A stretch of 64,000 bases of DNA, taken from positions 1,082,150 to 1,146,149 of the forward strand of contig LR991653.1 of assembly GCA_905171695.1 (NCBI GenBank), in the 5' to 3' direction. The stretch is from Candidatus Methanoperedentaceae archaeon GB37. GTDB lineage: Archaea; Halobacteriota; Methanosarcinia; Methanosarcinales; EX4572-44. Each line of letters begins with the position of its first letter. The stretch's first letter is position 1. The translations under genes were made by a program, and so were the position numbers. This document shows, piece by piece, positions 50,042 to 58,806 of the stretch. The notes beneath the pieces were generated by a model that did not search any database, was not told the DNA's origin, and worked only from the letters and a program-made list of their open reading frames with translations.

Positions 50042-52308
50042 TGATGAGTGATGATAGGATTGGTGTGTATCTATGCAGGTGCGGCGGTAATATCGGAGAT
50101 GTTGTTGATCTTGGGGCTGTGGTGAGTGAGGTCTCTGGAATGGAGGGTGTGGTGCTTGTTGATGTTCAGGATTATCTGTGCAGCAGTGCTGGGCAGGGTA
50201 GGATCAGGGATGATATCGAGGCTGGGAGGATCGATCGTGTTGTGATTGGTGCGTGTTCTCCACGGTTGCATCTTGAGACGTTTCGTTCGATGGTGGAGGG
50301 GGCTGGTGTTAATCCGTTGCTCCTTGAGATCACTAATCTTCGTGAGCAGTGTTCGTGGGTGCATGACGATCCTGTGGAGGCTACACGAAAGGCTGTGGGT
50401 CTCGTTAAGGGTGCTGTTTTGCGAGTTGAGAGTCTTGAATCTTTGGAGCCTACTTTCAAGGATTTGAAGGAGGATGTGCTCGTTGTTGGTGGTGGTATTG
50501 CTGGGATAACAGCGGCGCTTGAGCTTGCTTGTGAGCGCAGGGTTCTTCTAATTGAGAGGAAGGAGTATATCGGTGGGCAGATGATCGGTCTATCGAAGAC
50601 GTTTCCGACGTTCGACTGCTCACAGTGTATTCTCACTCCACGGATGCTTGACGTATTCAATCACCCTAATATTACGCTCTATACTCAGACAGAGGTTCTC
50701 TCGGTTGAGGGTGCTGTTGGAGATTTCATTGTGACACTGCGCCGTATGCCGCGTTTTGTTGACGTGGAGCTCTGTGTTGCATGCGGCAGGTGCGTCGAGG
50801 CATGCCCTGAGGATGCGATCAGCCTGCCGTTTGCTCAGGCTATACCGCAGGCGTGCATCATCGAGAAGGACGTATGCAGTGAATGCGGTCTCTGCGAGGA
50901 GGCGTGCGCGGCAGGTGCGATCAAGCTCGATGAAGAGCCTGAGGATGTGACGATCAATGTTGGAGCGATCATCATCGCAACAGGGTTTGAGCCGATCGAC
51001 CCAGACGTGATCGAAGAATATAATTACTCGCACCCGGACGTGATAACAGCGATCGAGTTTGAGGAGATGCTCTCTGCCAAGAGTAAGACAGGGATGCGCC
51101 TCGTAAAGTCGGATGGAACGGTCCCGGGGAAGGTTGCTTTTGTTCTCTGCGTAGGATCTCGCAACCTCAACCATGGAAACAAGCACTGTTCACGAGTATG
51201 CTGTCTCTATTCTCAGAAACAGGCACAGTTGCTCCTTAAGATAAATCCTGATGCCGATGTGACGATCTTTTACATCGATATGCGTTCAGCTGGGCGGCGG
51301 ATGGAAGAACTCTATTATCACACACAGGAAGCGGGTGTGAAGTTTGTACGTGGACAGGTTGCCGAGATAAACCCGCAAGAAGATGGTAAGCTTGAAGTAC
51401 GCTACGAAGACACGCTGCTTGGCGATATAGGTCGGGACGTCTTCGACATGGTCGTGCTCTGCCCATCACTAGAACCTTCGAGGGGATCACGCGAGATCGC
51501 ATCCCAGCTGGGCGTCCCGATTGGAAGCGATGGCTTCATCGAAGAGAGACATGTCAAGATCGATCCAGTGAACACCCTGAACCAGGGCGTCTTTGCAGCG
51601 GGCTGTGCCATCGGGCCAAAGGATATCCATGACTCGGTAACAGAAGCCATGGGTGCTGCTCACCGGGTCTCAAGATTCCTCAGGGAAGGAAGGATCTCAA
51701 TATCGCCAGAAAAACCAGTAATCACCGAGGAGAGATGCGACAACTGCAGAGCATGCATCGAAGAGTGCCCATACGACGCACTCAGAGCGACAAGCAAAGG
51801 ACCCATGCTTGACCCACTCCTATGCAGCACGTGCGGGGTCTGCGCAGGTCTCTGCCCGAACCATGCAATCGAGATTGCAAACTACACTCAGAGGCAACTG
51901 AAGGCACAGACCGAGGGCATCCTCTCAGCGGGTGCGTGCGTGATAGTGTATATCGATCCAGCAGCATATGCAGCAGCCGATCTTGCAGGTGTTAACAGAA
52001 CGGAGTACTCGCCACAGATCAGATTCATCGAAGTGCCATCGATCCACATAATCGATGGAGAGATCGTGAGCCACGCCTACGAGAATGGCGCAAGTGGCGT
52101 TATGCTGATCGAAGGCACAACAGATGAAAGACTCACCTCACGGTCAAAAGACCTCTACACCCGACTCAGAAAAGAGACAAAGAAGTATAGAAAGCCGATC
52201 AGATACTCGCACATCGAGACGGCTCAGCACGAAAAACTGGCGAATCTTTTGAACGTCTTCGCAGAGCAGGCAACGGCACGATCAAGAGAAGTTTGCGGAA
52301 CGAAGTGA
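50038..52308 (+). CDS. hdrA: HdrA-MvhD fusion flavoprotein with a cysteine-free MvhD-like domain
   Basis: Residues 1-620 form a complete HdrA: N-terminal cluster domain (YLCRCGGN, LCSSAGQ, ACSPR, QCSWVH), FAD motif GGGIAG near 152, inserted ferredoxin (CVACGRCVEACP, CSECGLCEEAC) and C-terminal ferredoxin (CDNCRACIEECP, CSTCGVCAGLCP). Residues about 634-745 align with MvhD (YAAADLAGVNRTEYSPQIRF), but every cluster cysteine is replaced: CNWC becomes IDPA, MCSG becomes VPSI, and GCHPGDCHY becomes GTTDERLTS. HdrA-MvhD fusions are known; loss of all ligands is not usual. The gene is separate from the main Hdr operon and next to transposon debris. Confidence 0.92.
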   Translation: MMMSDDRIGVYLCRCGGNIGDVVDLGAVVSEVSGMEGVVLVDVQDYLCSSAGQGRIRDDIEAGRIDRVVIGACSPRLHLETFRSMVEGAGVNPLLLEITNLREQCSWVHDDPVEATRKAVGLVKGAVLRVESLESLEPTFKDLKEDVLVVGGGIAGITAALELACERRVLLIERKEYIGGQMIGLSKTFPTFDCSQCILTPRMLDVFNHPNITLYTQTEVLSVEGAVGDFIVTLRRMPRFVDVELCVACGRCVEACPEDAISLPFAQAIPQACIIEKDVCSECGLCEEACAAGAIKLDEEPEDVTINVGAIIIATGFEPIDPDVIEEYNYSHPDVITAIEFEEMLSAKSKTGMRLVKSDGTVPGKVAFVLCVGSRNLNHGNKHCSRVCCLYSQKQAQLLLKINPDADVTIFYIDMRSAGRRMEELYYHTQEAGVKFVRGQVAEINPQEDGKLEVRYEDTLLGDIGRDVFDMVVLCPSLEPSRGSREIASQLGVPIGSDGFIEERHVKIDPVNTLNQGVFAAGCAIGPKDIHDSVTEAMGAAHRVSRFLREGRISISPEKPVITEERCDNCRACIEECPYDALRATSKGPMLDPLLCSTCGVCAGLCPNHAIEIANYTQRQLKAQTEGILSAGACVIVYIDPAAYAAADLAGVNRTEYSPQIRFIEVPSIHIIDGEIVSHAYENGASGVMLIEGTTDERLTSRSKDLYTRLRKETKKYRKPIRYSHIETAQHEKLANLLNVFAEQATARSREVCGTK

Positions 52309-52320
52309 AGCAAAATTTGG

Positions 52321-52455
52321 GTGGAACAAGGTGTAACCGAGCGTAACATCTTAATCGCTGTTATGCCCTCCGTTAGGACGAAAATTTAATGCACGATCCC
52401 GAAGGCAAAAATTTCGAGTTGCGAATCCGCCGAAAATTTGTTGTTACCGTTAAAT
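52321..52455. repeat. Structured repeat at the left edge of the 52-54 kb island
   Basis: GCGTAACA (about 52341-52348) can pair with TGTTATGC (about 52359-52366). CCGTTAGGAC, CGAAAATTTAATG and TTGCGAATCCGC (52419-52430) follow. The last two motifs recur in inverted orientation at 54525-54571, on the other side of the island. No ORF is present. Confidence 0.45.
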
Positions 52456-52515
52456 AATTGAACACGAAAGATTTAAGTAGGGTTGTGTCTAATATATGTA
52501 TGAGACGAGTATAGA

Positions 52516-52710
52516 ATGAGTAATAATAAACACACAAAAAGGGTGCAAGTTTCTTTCACTGAAAAACAATGGGAACTAATACAAAACCTGCAAGGTGAAT
52601 TAGGAAACTCTGATTCAGATATCGTACGAAGTATAGTTATTTCATGGCTTACTGAAAAATCACTTATTTCAACGTCTGTTAAAAAAAGAATGGGTGAACA
52701 TCATGATTGA
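52516..52710 (+). CDS. Ribbon-helix-helix (CopG/Arc-type) regulator
   Basis: This 64-residue protein contains KRVQVSFTEKQWELIQNL, then a helix-turn-helix-like SDIVRSIVISWLTEK, the RHH_1 plan. It overlaps the methyltransferase start by ATGA coupling. This position suggests it controls the methylase/nuclease balance, as C proteins do in type II systems, though those are normally HTH proteins. Confidence 0.8.
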   Translation: MSNNKHTKRVQVSFTEKQWELIQNLQGELGNSDSDIVRSIVISWLTEKSLISTSVKKRMGEHHD

Positions 52711-53491
52711 ACTAAATAAAATATATTGTGTTGATTGTGTCAAATTTATGAAAAACTTACCTGTTAATTTTGTAGATCTTACTGTAACTTCTCCCCCTTA
52801 TGATAATATTAGAAACTATAATGGATTTAGATTTGATGTAGAAGCAATAGCCAAAGAATTATTCAGAGTTACGAAAAAAGGTGGTGTGGTGGTGTGGGTT
52901 GTAGGAGATAAAATTAATAATGGAAACAGAACATTAACTAGTTTTAGACAAGCATTACTATTTCAAGAAATAGGATTTAATGTTCATGATGTTATGATAT
53001 ATAAAAAGAAAAACACTCCGTTTATGCGTTCTAATGCATATACTAATTGTTTTGAATTTATGTTTGTTTTTTCAAAGGGAAAACCAAAAACTTTTAATCC
53101 CCTAAAGGTTCCAACCGCAAGAAATGGCATAGAATTTGTCCCGGTAAATAGGGGGGCAGATGGTACTTATAAAAAAGTTAAGAAAGAACTTAAAAAGGAA
53201 AAAATAAAAGAAAACATTTGGGAATATGCAGTTGGTTTGGGTGGAACAACAAAAGACAGGATTGCTTTTGGACATCCAGCAGTATTCCCAGAAAAACTTG
53301 CCGAGGATCATATCTTAACATGGACTAATGAAGGTGATTTAGTATTTGATCCTATGTGCGGCTCTGGAACAACATGTAAAATGGCAAAAATCAATAACAG
53401 AAAATTCATAGGTGTTGATATATCTAAAGAATATTGTGAAATTGCCAGAGAACGAATTAAAAAAGTTAAGATTCAAAAGAAATTATGCTAA
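52703..53491 (+). CDS. Site-specific DNA methyltransferase (beta-class order)
   Basis: Start taken at ATG 52703, coupled to the RHH stop (the longer frame uses a GTG at 52694). The 262-residue protein has VDLTVTSPPYDNIRNY (TSPPY, about residues 25-33) and, near the C terminus, VFDPMCGSGTTCKMAKIN. The catalytic motif therefore precedes the AdoMet motif, the beta-class order of N4-cytosine/N6-adenine methylases. It is very AT-rich and convergent with the HNH nuclease gene 12 bp away. Confidence 0.9.
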   Translation: MIELNKIYCVDCVKFMKNLPVNFVDLTVTSPPYDNIRNYNGFRFDVEAIAKELFRVTKKGGVVVWVVGDKINNGNRTLTSFRQALLFQEIGFNVHDVMIYKKKNTPFMRSNAYTNCFEFMFVFSKGKPKTFNPLKVPTARNGIEFVPVNRGADGTYKKVKKELKKEKIKENIWEYAVGLGGTTKDRIAFGHPAVFPEKLAEDHILTWTNEGDLVFDPMCGSGTTCKMAKINNRKFIGVDISKEYCEIARERIKKVKIQKKLC

Positions 53492-53503
53492 CAATAAAGG
53501 GAG

Positions 53504-54112
53504 TTAAGAATATTTCTTTAAGTAATTGATAGCCCTTTTAAGTAAGTTTATATCATCTTTGAATCTACCTAGTCCGGTATTACAGCTATCACAAATCCAT
53601 TCCCTTCCTTTTCCTGTGAGATGGTCATGGTCTTTAACTAGATTGGCTGTAACTTCCACAATAGTTGTTTTTTGACAAATTGGGCAGGTGAATATTCCTT
53701 TTGGAGCCATTGCGTCTAATCTTTTTTTCTCTGATGATTTCATAGCAACTCCATCAATCATTTTTCTACACTCTCTACAACTTGGTCTGGTTGTTTTTCT
53801 ACCTTTTGCATCAGTTTGATTGATTTCAAAATCTTTCATATCTTCTTTCAATATATGACAGATATTACAGATTTTCATTTTGTAGGGTTTTCCCGTTTTT
53901 TTAATATCTAAAAACGATACATTACCCCTATTAGTTTCCACAACTTTGTTTTTTCCAATAAAATAAACAATAATCTTATTTCCAGAAATTTCCTTCACTA
54001 AACCGACAGACATTTTTTGTATATCGGCAATATCTCTTGTGGCAACTACAAAATCATCAACTTTTATAGGCTCATTAGGATGTACACATTCTACATTATT
54101 ATCTTCCACCAT
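53504..54112 (-). CDS. HNH endonuclease, recombination endonuclease VII type
   Basis: This 202-residue protein has two zinc-type Cys pairs (CNICHIL and CRECRKM; CPICQK) and the active-site block VKDHDHLTGKGREWICDSCN, followed by GLGRFKDDINLLKRAINYL. The H-DH and CN-G-G-F spacing matches phage T4 endonuclease VII-like HNH nucleases. The N-terminal 90 residues form a beta-rich domain (FVVATRDIADIQKMSVGLVKEI) that may bind DNA. Paired convergently with a methylase, it is the probable restriction enzyme of this set. Confidence 0.82.
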   Translation of the reverse strand: MVEDNNVECVHPNEPIKVDDFVVATRDIADIQKMSVGLVKEISGNKIIVYFIGKNKVVETNRGNVSFLDIKKTGKPYKMKICNICHILKEDMKDFEINQTDAKGRKTTRPSCRECRKMIDGVAMKSSEKKRLDAMAPKGIFTCPICQKTTIVEVTANLVKDHDHLTGKGREWICDSCNTGLGRFKDDINLLKRAINYLKKYS

Positions 54113-54278
54113 GAATTAAGTTATTTACTTTAATCTTTATAAATAATTCGAAAAAATTGCAAAGTAAGGCGGCAACTCCTTTTAAAAATTAATAAAAAAT
54201 TTTCGTTAAAATTCTGTCAGATGGCATTCATGGACCTAAAATGAAAAATTATTTAAGTATTAAAAATAATCTGAAATT

Positions 54279-54491
54279 ATGTCAGGTATTAATTTTAACG
54301 CAAAAAGCTTATTGGCATTTTTAACAGCAGTTAGTTTCATAGCTTGGCTAGGTGGTACATTCTTTAAAACTGTTAATGAGAATATTGGTAGCCAGATAGC
54401 AGATATAGGGTTTCCCATTTTCTTAATTACCTTTGTAATATGGCTTATATTTATATTCTTATCTTTGGCCAGAAACATAAAATCTTTGTAA
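54279..54491 (+). CDS. Small membrane protein (70 aa, two transmembrane segments)
   Basis: The product has two hydrophobic helices, SLLAFLTAVSFIAWLGGTFF (about 9-28) and GFPIFLITFVIWLIFIFLSLA (about 43-63), with a short polar loop between. It is not recognised. It is AT-rich like the other island genes and sits between the HNH gene and the right structured repeat. It could be an effector-type small membrane protein or a cargo hypothetical. Confidence 0.55.
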   Translation: MSGINFNAKSLLAFLTAVSFIAWLGGTFFKTVNENIGSQIADIGFPIFLITFVIWLIFIFLSLARNIKSL

Positions 54492-54499
54492 TTTCTCTA

Positions 54500-54620
54500 T
54501 TTCTATGATTTTTAACGAAGGCAGCAACATTAAATTTTCGATAGCAACCTTTGAAAGATGCGGATTCGCAATTGATCGTGATAGCGCTGGATGTGAAGAA
54601 GATACGCCGTTAGCTCGTTG
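54500..54620. repeat. Structured repeat at the right edge of the 52-54 kb island
   Basis: It contains TTTTTAACGAAGG, CATTAAATTTTCG (complement of the left-edge CGAAAATTTAATG), GCGGATTCGCAA (54560-54571, complement of TTGCGAATCCGC at 52419-52430) and ends GCCGTTAGCTCG just before the pan gene. The shared motifs in opposite orientation suggest related boundary elements. Confidence 0.45.
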
Positions 54621-54623
54621 CTT

Positions 54624-55823
54624 TCATACGAACATCCTGTGTTGTTCTTCCGCTTCGGATTCGATCAATTTTTCATAGGCTTTTTCAAAATACTCCATTG
54701 TAACTCTTGTTTCGCGATTGCGGAGTGCAAACATGCCGGCTTCCATACTTATTGCTTTTATGTCAGCGCCGCTCAACCCTTCGGTCATCTTTGCAAGTTT
54801 TTTAAAGTTAACGCCTTCGAGTTTCATCTTGCGGGTATGAATCTTGAATATCTCCTCGCGCCCTTTCTCGTCAGGCAAAGGTATCTCGATCACACGATCG
54901 AAGCGTCCTGGTCGGAGTATTGCCTGGTCGAGAAGATCTATTCGGTTGGTTGCAGCCATTATCTTCACATTGCCACGACTCTCGAACCCATCGAGTTCGG
55001 CGAGCAGTTGTACCATCGTTCGGTTCACCTCGGCCGAGCCTGTTGAGCCGTCGTAACTGCGCATACTTGCGACTGCATCGATCTCGTCGATGAAGACGAT
55101 ACAGGGGGCGTTATCCCTTGCTAACTGGAAGACTTCGCGCACGAGTCTCGCGCCCTCGCCGATGTACTTCTGAACAAGCTCGGTCCCGCTCAACCGCAGA
55201 AACGTCGCCTTTGTCCGATGGGCGACTGCCTTTGCAATGAGCGTCTTCCCAGTTCCAGGAGGCCCATGGAGTAATACCCCGCTTGGAGGAGAGATTCCAA
55301 TGCTCTCAAAGAGCTCAGGCTCTTTCAGTGGCAGCTCAACCGTCTCGACCACTTCTCTTATCTGGTCGTCCAACCCACCGATCATGTCATAATCTATATC
55401 AGGCGCCTCTATCAGCTCCATAACACGTGCACGTGGATCAACAGGCTTTGATAACACCCTGACGATCGAGAGGTTGCTGTTGACAGCGACACGCGAGCCA
55501 GCTTCAATCTCCACATCACCTGGCTTGTAGGCTAAAACTTCCTGGTTGTTACCATGCTGTCGCAACACAACAAAATCATCATTAACCTCGATCACACTCG
55601 CTATAAATAGGGGAGGCTGGCGCAGGTGCTCCAGCTGCTCCTGAAACTTCTGGATAGTCTGAAGATAACTATTATTCTCAAGGGTCACATCCATAAGCTT
55701 CGAGCGCAGCTCTTCATTCTGTACCTTCAACGCCTCGATCTCTTCCAGAAGACTGCGGACGTCCACGGTCTTCTCCGAATCAAGAGATGTTGGTTTCGCA
55801 ATTGCATCACTCATATTAATCAT
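54624..55823 (-). CDS. pan: Proteasome-activating nucleotidase (PAN)
   Basis: This 399-residue AAA ATPase unfolds proteins for the 20S proteasome. It has an N-terminal coiled coil (VRSLLEEIEALKVQNEELRSKL, about 23-44), an OB domain and Walker A GPPGTGKT. The Walker B is CIVFIDEIDA, the SRH includes ATNRIDLLDQAILRPGRFDR, and the C terminus is HRMFV, an HbYX-like tail (M-F-V rather than H-Y-X). The pore loop LVQKYIGEGAR is present. Either of two ATGs (55823 or 55814) could start it. Confidence 0.96.
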   Translation of the reverse strand: MINMSDAIAKPTSLDSEKTVDVRSLLEEIEALKVQNEELRSKLMDVTLENNSYLQTIQKFQEQLEHLRQPPLFIASVIEVNDDFVVLRQHGNNQEVLAYKPGDVEIEAGSRVAVNSNLSIVRVLSKPVDPRARVMELIEAPDIDYDMIGGLDDQIREVVETVELPLKEPELFESIGISPPSGVLLHGPPGTGKTLIAKAVAHRTKATFLRLSGTELVQKYIGEGARLVREVFQLARDNAPCIVFIDEIDAVASMRSYDGSTGSAEVNRTMVQLLAELDGFESRGNVKIMAATNRIDLLDQAILRPGRFDRVIEIPLPDEKGREEIFKIHTRKMKLEGVNFKKLAKMTEGLSGADIKAISMEAGMFALRNRETRVTMEYFEKAYEKLIESEAEEQHRMFV

Positions 55824-55964
55824 TATCTAATAGTATCAAGGTTTATAAAATTTGAGGTTTCGACGTGACACACCTCTGCGCGCAGTTGAAGGATGTGAAA
55901 AGAAGGTTTTATATGTGGCGGGTGTTGTTAGAATGTGTTTATCTCTTTGGAGGAAGTGTTTAGG

Positions 55965-56618
55965 ATGAGATTGGTGTTGCTTGGACCTCCTGGCGCTGGT
56001 AAGGGTACGCAGGCGAAGAGAATTGCTGATGAGTATCAGGTTCCTCATATCTCGACTGGTGATATTTTGCGGGAGAATTTGAGGGCTGAGACTCCGCTTG
56101 GGCTTGAGGCTAAGGCTTTTATGGATCGTGGCGAGCTTGTTCCTGATGACGTTCTCGTTGGGATTATAAAGGATCGGCTTGGGAAGCCTGATTGTGCTCA
56201 CGGCTTTATGCTTGATGGGTATCCGAGGACGATACCGCAGGCTGTGGCTTTGAAAGAGATACTTGACGAGGCTGGGACTCCTCTTGATGTGGTCTTGAAT
56301 ATCGATGTTCCTGATGAGGTGCTGGTCTCGAGGCTCTCTGGCAGGCGTATGTGTGAGTGTGGTGCGAGTTATCATATTCAGTTCAACCCGCCCGCGGTCG
56401 AGGGAGTCTGTGATTCGTGTGGTGGCAGGTTGTACCAACGGGATGATGATAAGGAGGAGGCTATCAGGAATCGCTTGAAGGTGTACAGTGATCAGACACA
56501 GCCGCTCATCGATTTTTACTCGAAAGAGTCGCTCCTTGTGAGTGTTGATGGTACCGGAGGTATTGATGAGATATTTGCTGAGATCAAGAAGATTCTGGAC
56601 GCATATAAGAAGAAGTAA
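55965..56618 (+). CDS. adk: Adenylate kinase
   Basis: Start set at ATG 55965 (MRLVLLGPPGAGKGTQA), which follows GGAGGAAG; the GTG at 55935 would add ten residues ahead of the P-loop. The 217-residue enzyme has VPHISTGDILRENL, LDGYPRT, a long LID with zinc-type Cys (CECGASYHIQF, CDSCGGRLYQRDDD) and RLKVYSDQTQPLIDFY. It is a bacterial-style long adenylate kinase, followed closely by emc3-cmk-cbf5. Confidence 0.94.
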   Translation: MRLVLLGPPGAGKGTQAKRIADEYQVPHISTGDILRENLRAETPLGLEAKAFMDRGELVPDDVLVGIIKDRLGKPDCAHGFMLDGYPRTIPQAVALKEILDEAGTPLDVVLNIDVPDEVLVSRLSGRRMCECGASYHIQFNPPAVEGVCDSCGGRLYQRDDDKEEAIRNRLKVYSDQTQPLIDFYSKESLLVSVDGTGGIDEIFAEIKKILDAYKKK

Positions 56619-56638
56619 CGCAACTTTTCAGGTTTTTT

Positions 56639-57250
56639 ATGATTGATCCCAGGATGAAGAAGTCGATTGAAACCGTGGCTCTGGCGTTCGGTTTTTCCTT
56701 GATGTTCGGAATAATCATAGGGGGACAGGAGTTCAGAGACTCTCTCGGTACAGTGGTTGGATTCGTACTGAATCCGCTTCTGGCTCTTCCAATCGATATC
56801 ACACTCTTTATTCTTGCAGCTATAACGGGTGTGTATGCGTCTCTCATTCAGAAGTACACGATGGATTGGGATCTGATGAAACGGGTTCAGGGGAGGATGA
56901 AGGAATTTCAAAAGGAGTTCAGGGAGGCTCAACTTGCAAACAACCAGCAAAAACTGAAAAAGCTTGAAGAGAAGCGTTCCGCGATGATGAAGGAGCAGAT
57001 GGAGATGTCCAAACAGCAGTTCAAACCGATGGCGTATATCAGCATCATCTCGCTCCCGATATTCATCTGGGCATATCAGGTAATTCACGCGCCAACCGCT
57101 TCTTACGAGATGGTCTTTCCATTCTGGGGCAGGCAGGCGCTTTCAGCAAAACTCATCGGACCGATACAGTACTGGATATACTGGTACTTCATCTCTTCAA
57201 TCTCAGTGAGCCAGATAGTGCGAAAGATATTGAAGATCGGCGGGATATGA
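56639..57250 (+). CDS. EMC3/TMCO1-family (DUF106) membrane protein
   Basis: This 203-residue protein has three hydrophobic segments (about 11-35, 38-62, 135-150). A positively charged coiled region (MKRVQGRMKEFQKEFREAQLAN) connects helices 2 and 3. This is the plan of archaeal DUF106 proteins, relatives of YidC/Oxa1, EMC3 and TMCO1, which insert membrane proteins. Its place between adk and cmk is conserved in Euryarchaeota, usually near secY. Confidence 0.9.
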   Translation: MIDPRMKKSIETVALAFGFSLMFGIIIGGQEFRDSLGTVVGFVLNPLLALPIDITLFILAAITGVYASLIQKYTMDWDLMKRVQGRMKEFQKEFREAQLANNQQKLKKLEEKRSAMMKEQMEMSKQQFKPMAYISIISLPIFIWAYQVIHAPTASYEMVFPFWGRQALSAKLIGPIQYWIYWYFISSISVSQIVRKILKIGGI

Positions 57251-57777
57251 AGATCACCATCAGTGGTCTCCCTGGCAGCGGGACGAGCACCATTGGGAGG
57301 ATGCTCGCCGATCGTCTGGGTCTCGAGCTCGTCTCTGCAGGCGAGGCGTTCAGAAGGCTTGCGGCAGAATACAATATGAGCCTTGAAGAGTTGGGGTCTC
57401 TTGCAGAGAGAGACCCTGAGATCGACAGGAGACTGGATCTCGAACAGAAGAAGATGGCGCTTGAGAAGGATGGTATCATACTCGAGGGAAGGCTTGCAGG
57501 GCACTTCGTAGAGGATGCAGATCTCAGGGTATGGCTCGATGCGCCACTCCGTGTCCGAGCAGCACGCATAGCGAAGAGAGAGGGGAAGAGAGTAGCACAC
57601 GCCCTCGATGAGACGATTACGCGTGAAGAGTGCGAGTCTAATCGCTACAGAGAGTACTACCAGATAGATCTCGACGATCACACGATATATGATCTTGTGA
57701 TCGATACTTCGAAGCATACACCTGAGGAGGTAACGAATATAGTACTTGAGAAGCTTGGGGAGAAGAGGCGCGGGTAG
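57247..57777 (+). CDS. cmk: Cytidylate kinase
   Basis: This 176-residue archaeal-type CMP kinase has a P-loop in ITISGLPGSGTSTIGRML, LELVSAGEAFRRLA, EGRLAGHF, VWLDAPLRVRAARIAKREG and YDLVIDTS. The start overlaps the emc3 stop by 4 bp. It phosphorylates CMP/dCMP for pyrimidine salvage and synthesis. Confidence 0.95.
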   Translation: MKITISGLPGSGTSTIGRMLADRLGLELVSAGEAFRRLAAEYNMSLEELGSLAERDPEIDRRLDLEQKKMALEKDGIILEGRLAGHFVEDADLRVWLDAPLRVRAARIAKREGKRVAHALDETITREECESNRYREYYQIDLDDHTIYDLVIDTSKHTPEEVTNIVLEKLGEKRRG

Positions 57778-57783
57778 ACTGGA

Positions 57784-58806
57784 ATGATGCGAGAAGATGC
57801 TCGTCGAGAGAGGCTTGTCTTGAAGGAGGCAGCGACAGACCCAGGGTATGGTTCTCTGCCATCGGATCGACCGATCGAGGAGCATATACGGAATGGTGTT
57901 GTGAATATCGAGAAACCTGCTGGGCCAACGAGCCATGAGGTTGCGAGTTGGGTCAGGAAGATCCTGGGCATCGGGAAGGCGGGGCATAGTGGAACGCTCG
58001 ATCCAGGGGTGACAGGAGTCCTTCCGATAATGCTGGAGGATGCCACGCGTGTGGTGGATCTGGTCAAAGGGAGAGAGAAGGAGTATATATGCCTGATGCG
58101 CCTCCACCGAAGAACACCGAGAGCGGTAACAAGAGAGATCTGCCAAGAGTTTGTAGGAGAGATATATCAGACGCCCCCGGTTAAGTCGGGTGTGAAGCGC
58201 CAGTTGCGCACACGAGAGATCTATGCAATCGATATTCTCGAATCAGACGAGAGAGAGGTGCTTATGAGGATTGAGTGTGAGGCAGGGACTTATGTGAGGA
58301 AGCTCTGCCACGATATTGGGCGGGTGATCGGATCTGGAGCGCACATGCAGGAACTTCGAAGAACGAGGGCAGGGCCATTCACAGAGGATACATCTGTGAG
58401 ACTGCACACGCTGAAAGACGCATACGTTGGATGGGTTGAAGACGGGGACGAGAGAGAACTGAGACGGGTCATCCAACCGGTGGAGAACGCACTCGTAGAT
58501 CTACCAAGAATCGCTCTGCTCGACACTGCGGTTGCTGCGATCTCTAATGGAGCACCGCTCAGACGACCAGGAATTGCTGAGATCGATCTGGGGATAAAGA
58601 GAGGGGATCAGGTACTCCTGGTTACTCTCAAAGGAGAGGCGATAGCTGTTGGAACGGCACATTATCCGTCTGAAGAGATCGCAAGAGTGGAGAAGACGAG
58701 CGTGGTAGCAACGACAAAGAGGGTGATTATGGACTCGAATACGTATCCCAGGCACTGGAAAGGTCAGAAGATCGGTTCTATCACAGGGTCTTCAACACTC
58801 TCTTGA
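57784..58806 (+). CDS. cbf5: tRNA/rRNA pseudouridine synthase Cbf5
   Basis: This 340-residue TruB-family enzyme has NIEKPAGPTSHEVASWVRKI, the catalytic GHSGTLDPGVTGVLP with the essential Asp, GREKEYICLMRLH and QTPPVKSGVKRQLRTREIY. A C-terminal PUA domain begins near NALVDLPRIALLD. In archaea it is the catalytic core of H/ACA RNPs together with Gar1 (encoded at 19 kb), Nop10 and L7Ae. It ends inside the 3' end of the convergent DUF460 gene (15-bp overlap). Confidence 0.96.
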   Translation: MMREDARRERLVLKEAATDPGYGSLPSDRPIEEHIRNGVVNIEKPAGPTSHEVASWVRKILGIGKAGHSGTLDPGVTGVLPIMLEDATRVVDLVKGREKEYICLMRLHRRTPRAVTREICQEFVGEIYQTPPVKSGVKRQLRTREIYAIDILESDEREVLMRIECEAGTYVRKLCHDIGRVIGSGAHMQELRRTRAGPFTEDTSVRLHTLKDAYVGWVEDGDERELRRVIQPVENALVDLPRIALLDTAVAAISNGAPLRRPGIAEIDLGIKRGDQVLLVTLKGEAIAVGTAHYPSEEIARVEKTSVVATTKRVIMDSNTYPRHWKGQKIGSITGSSTLS

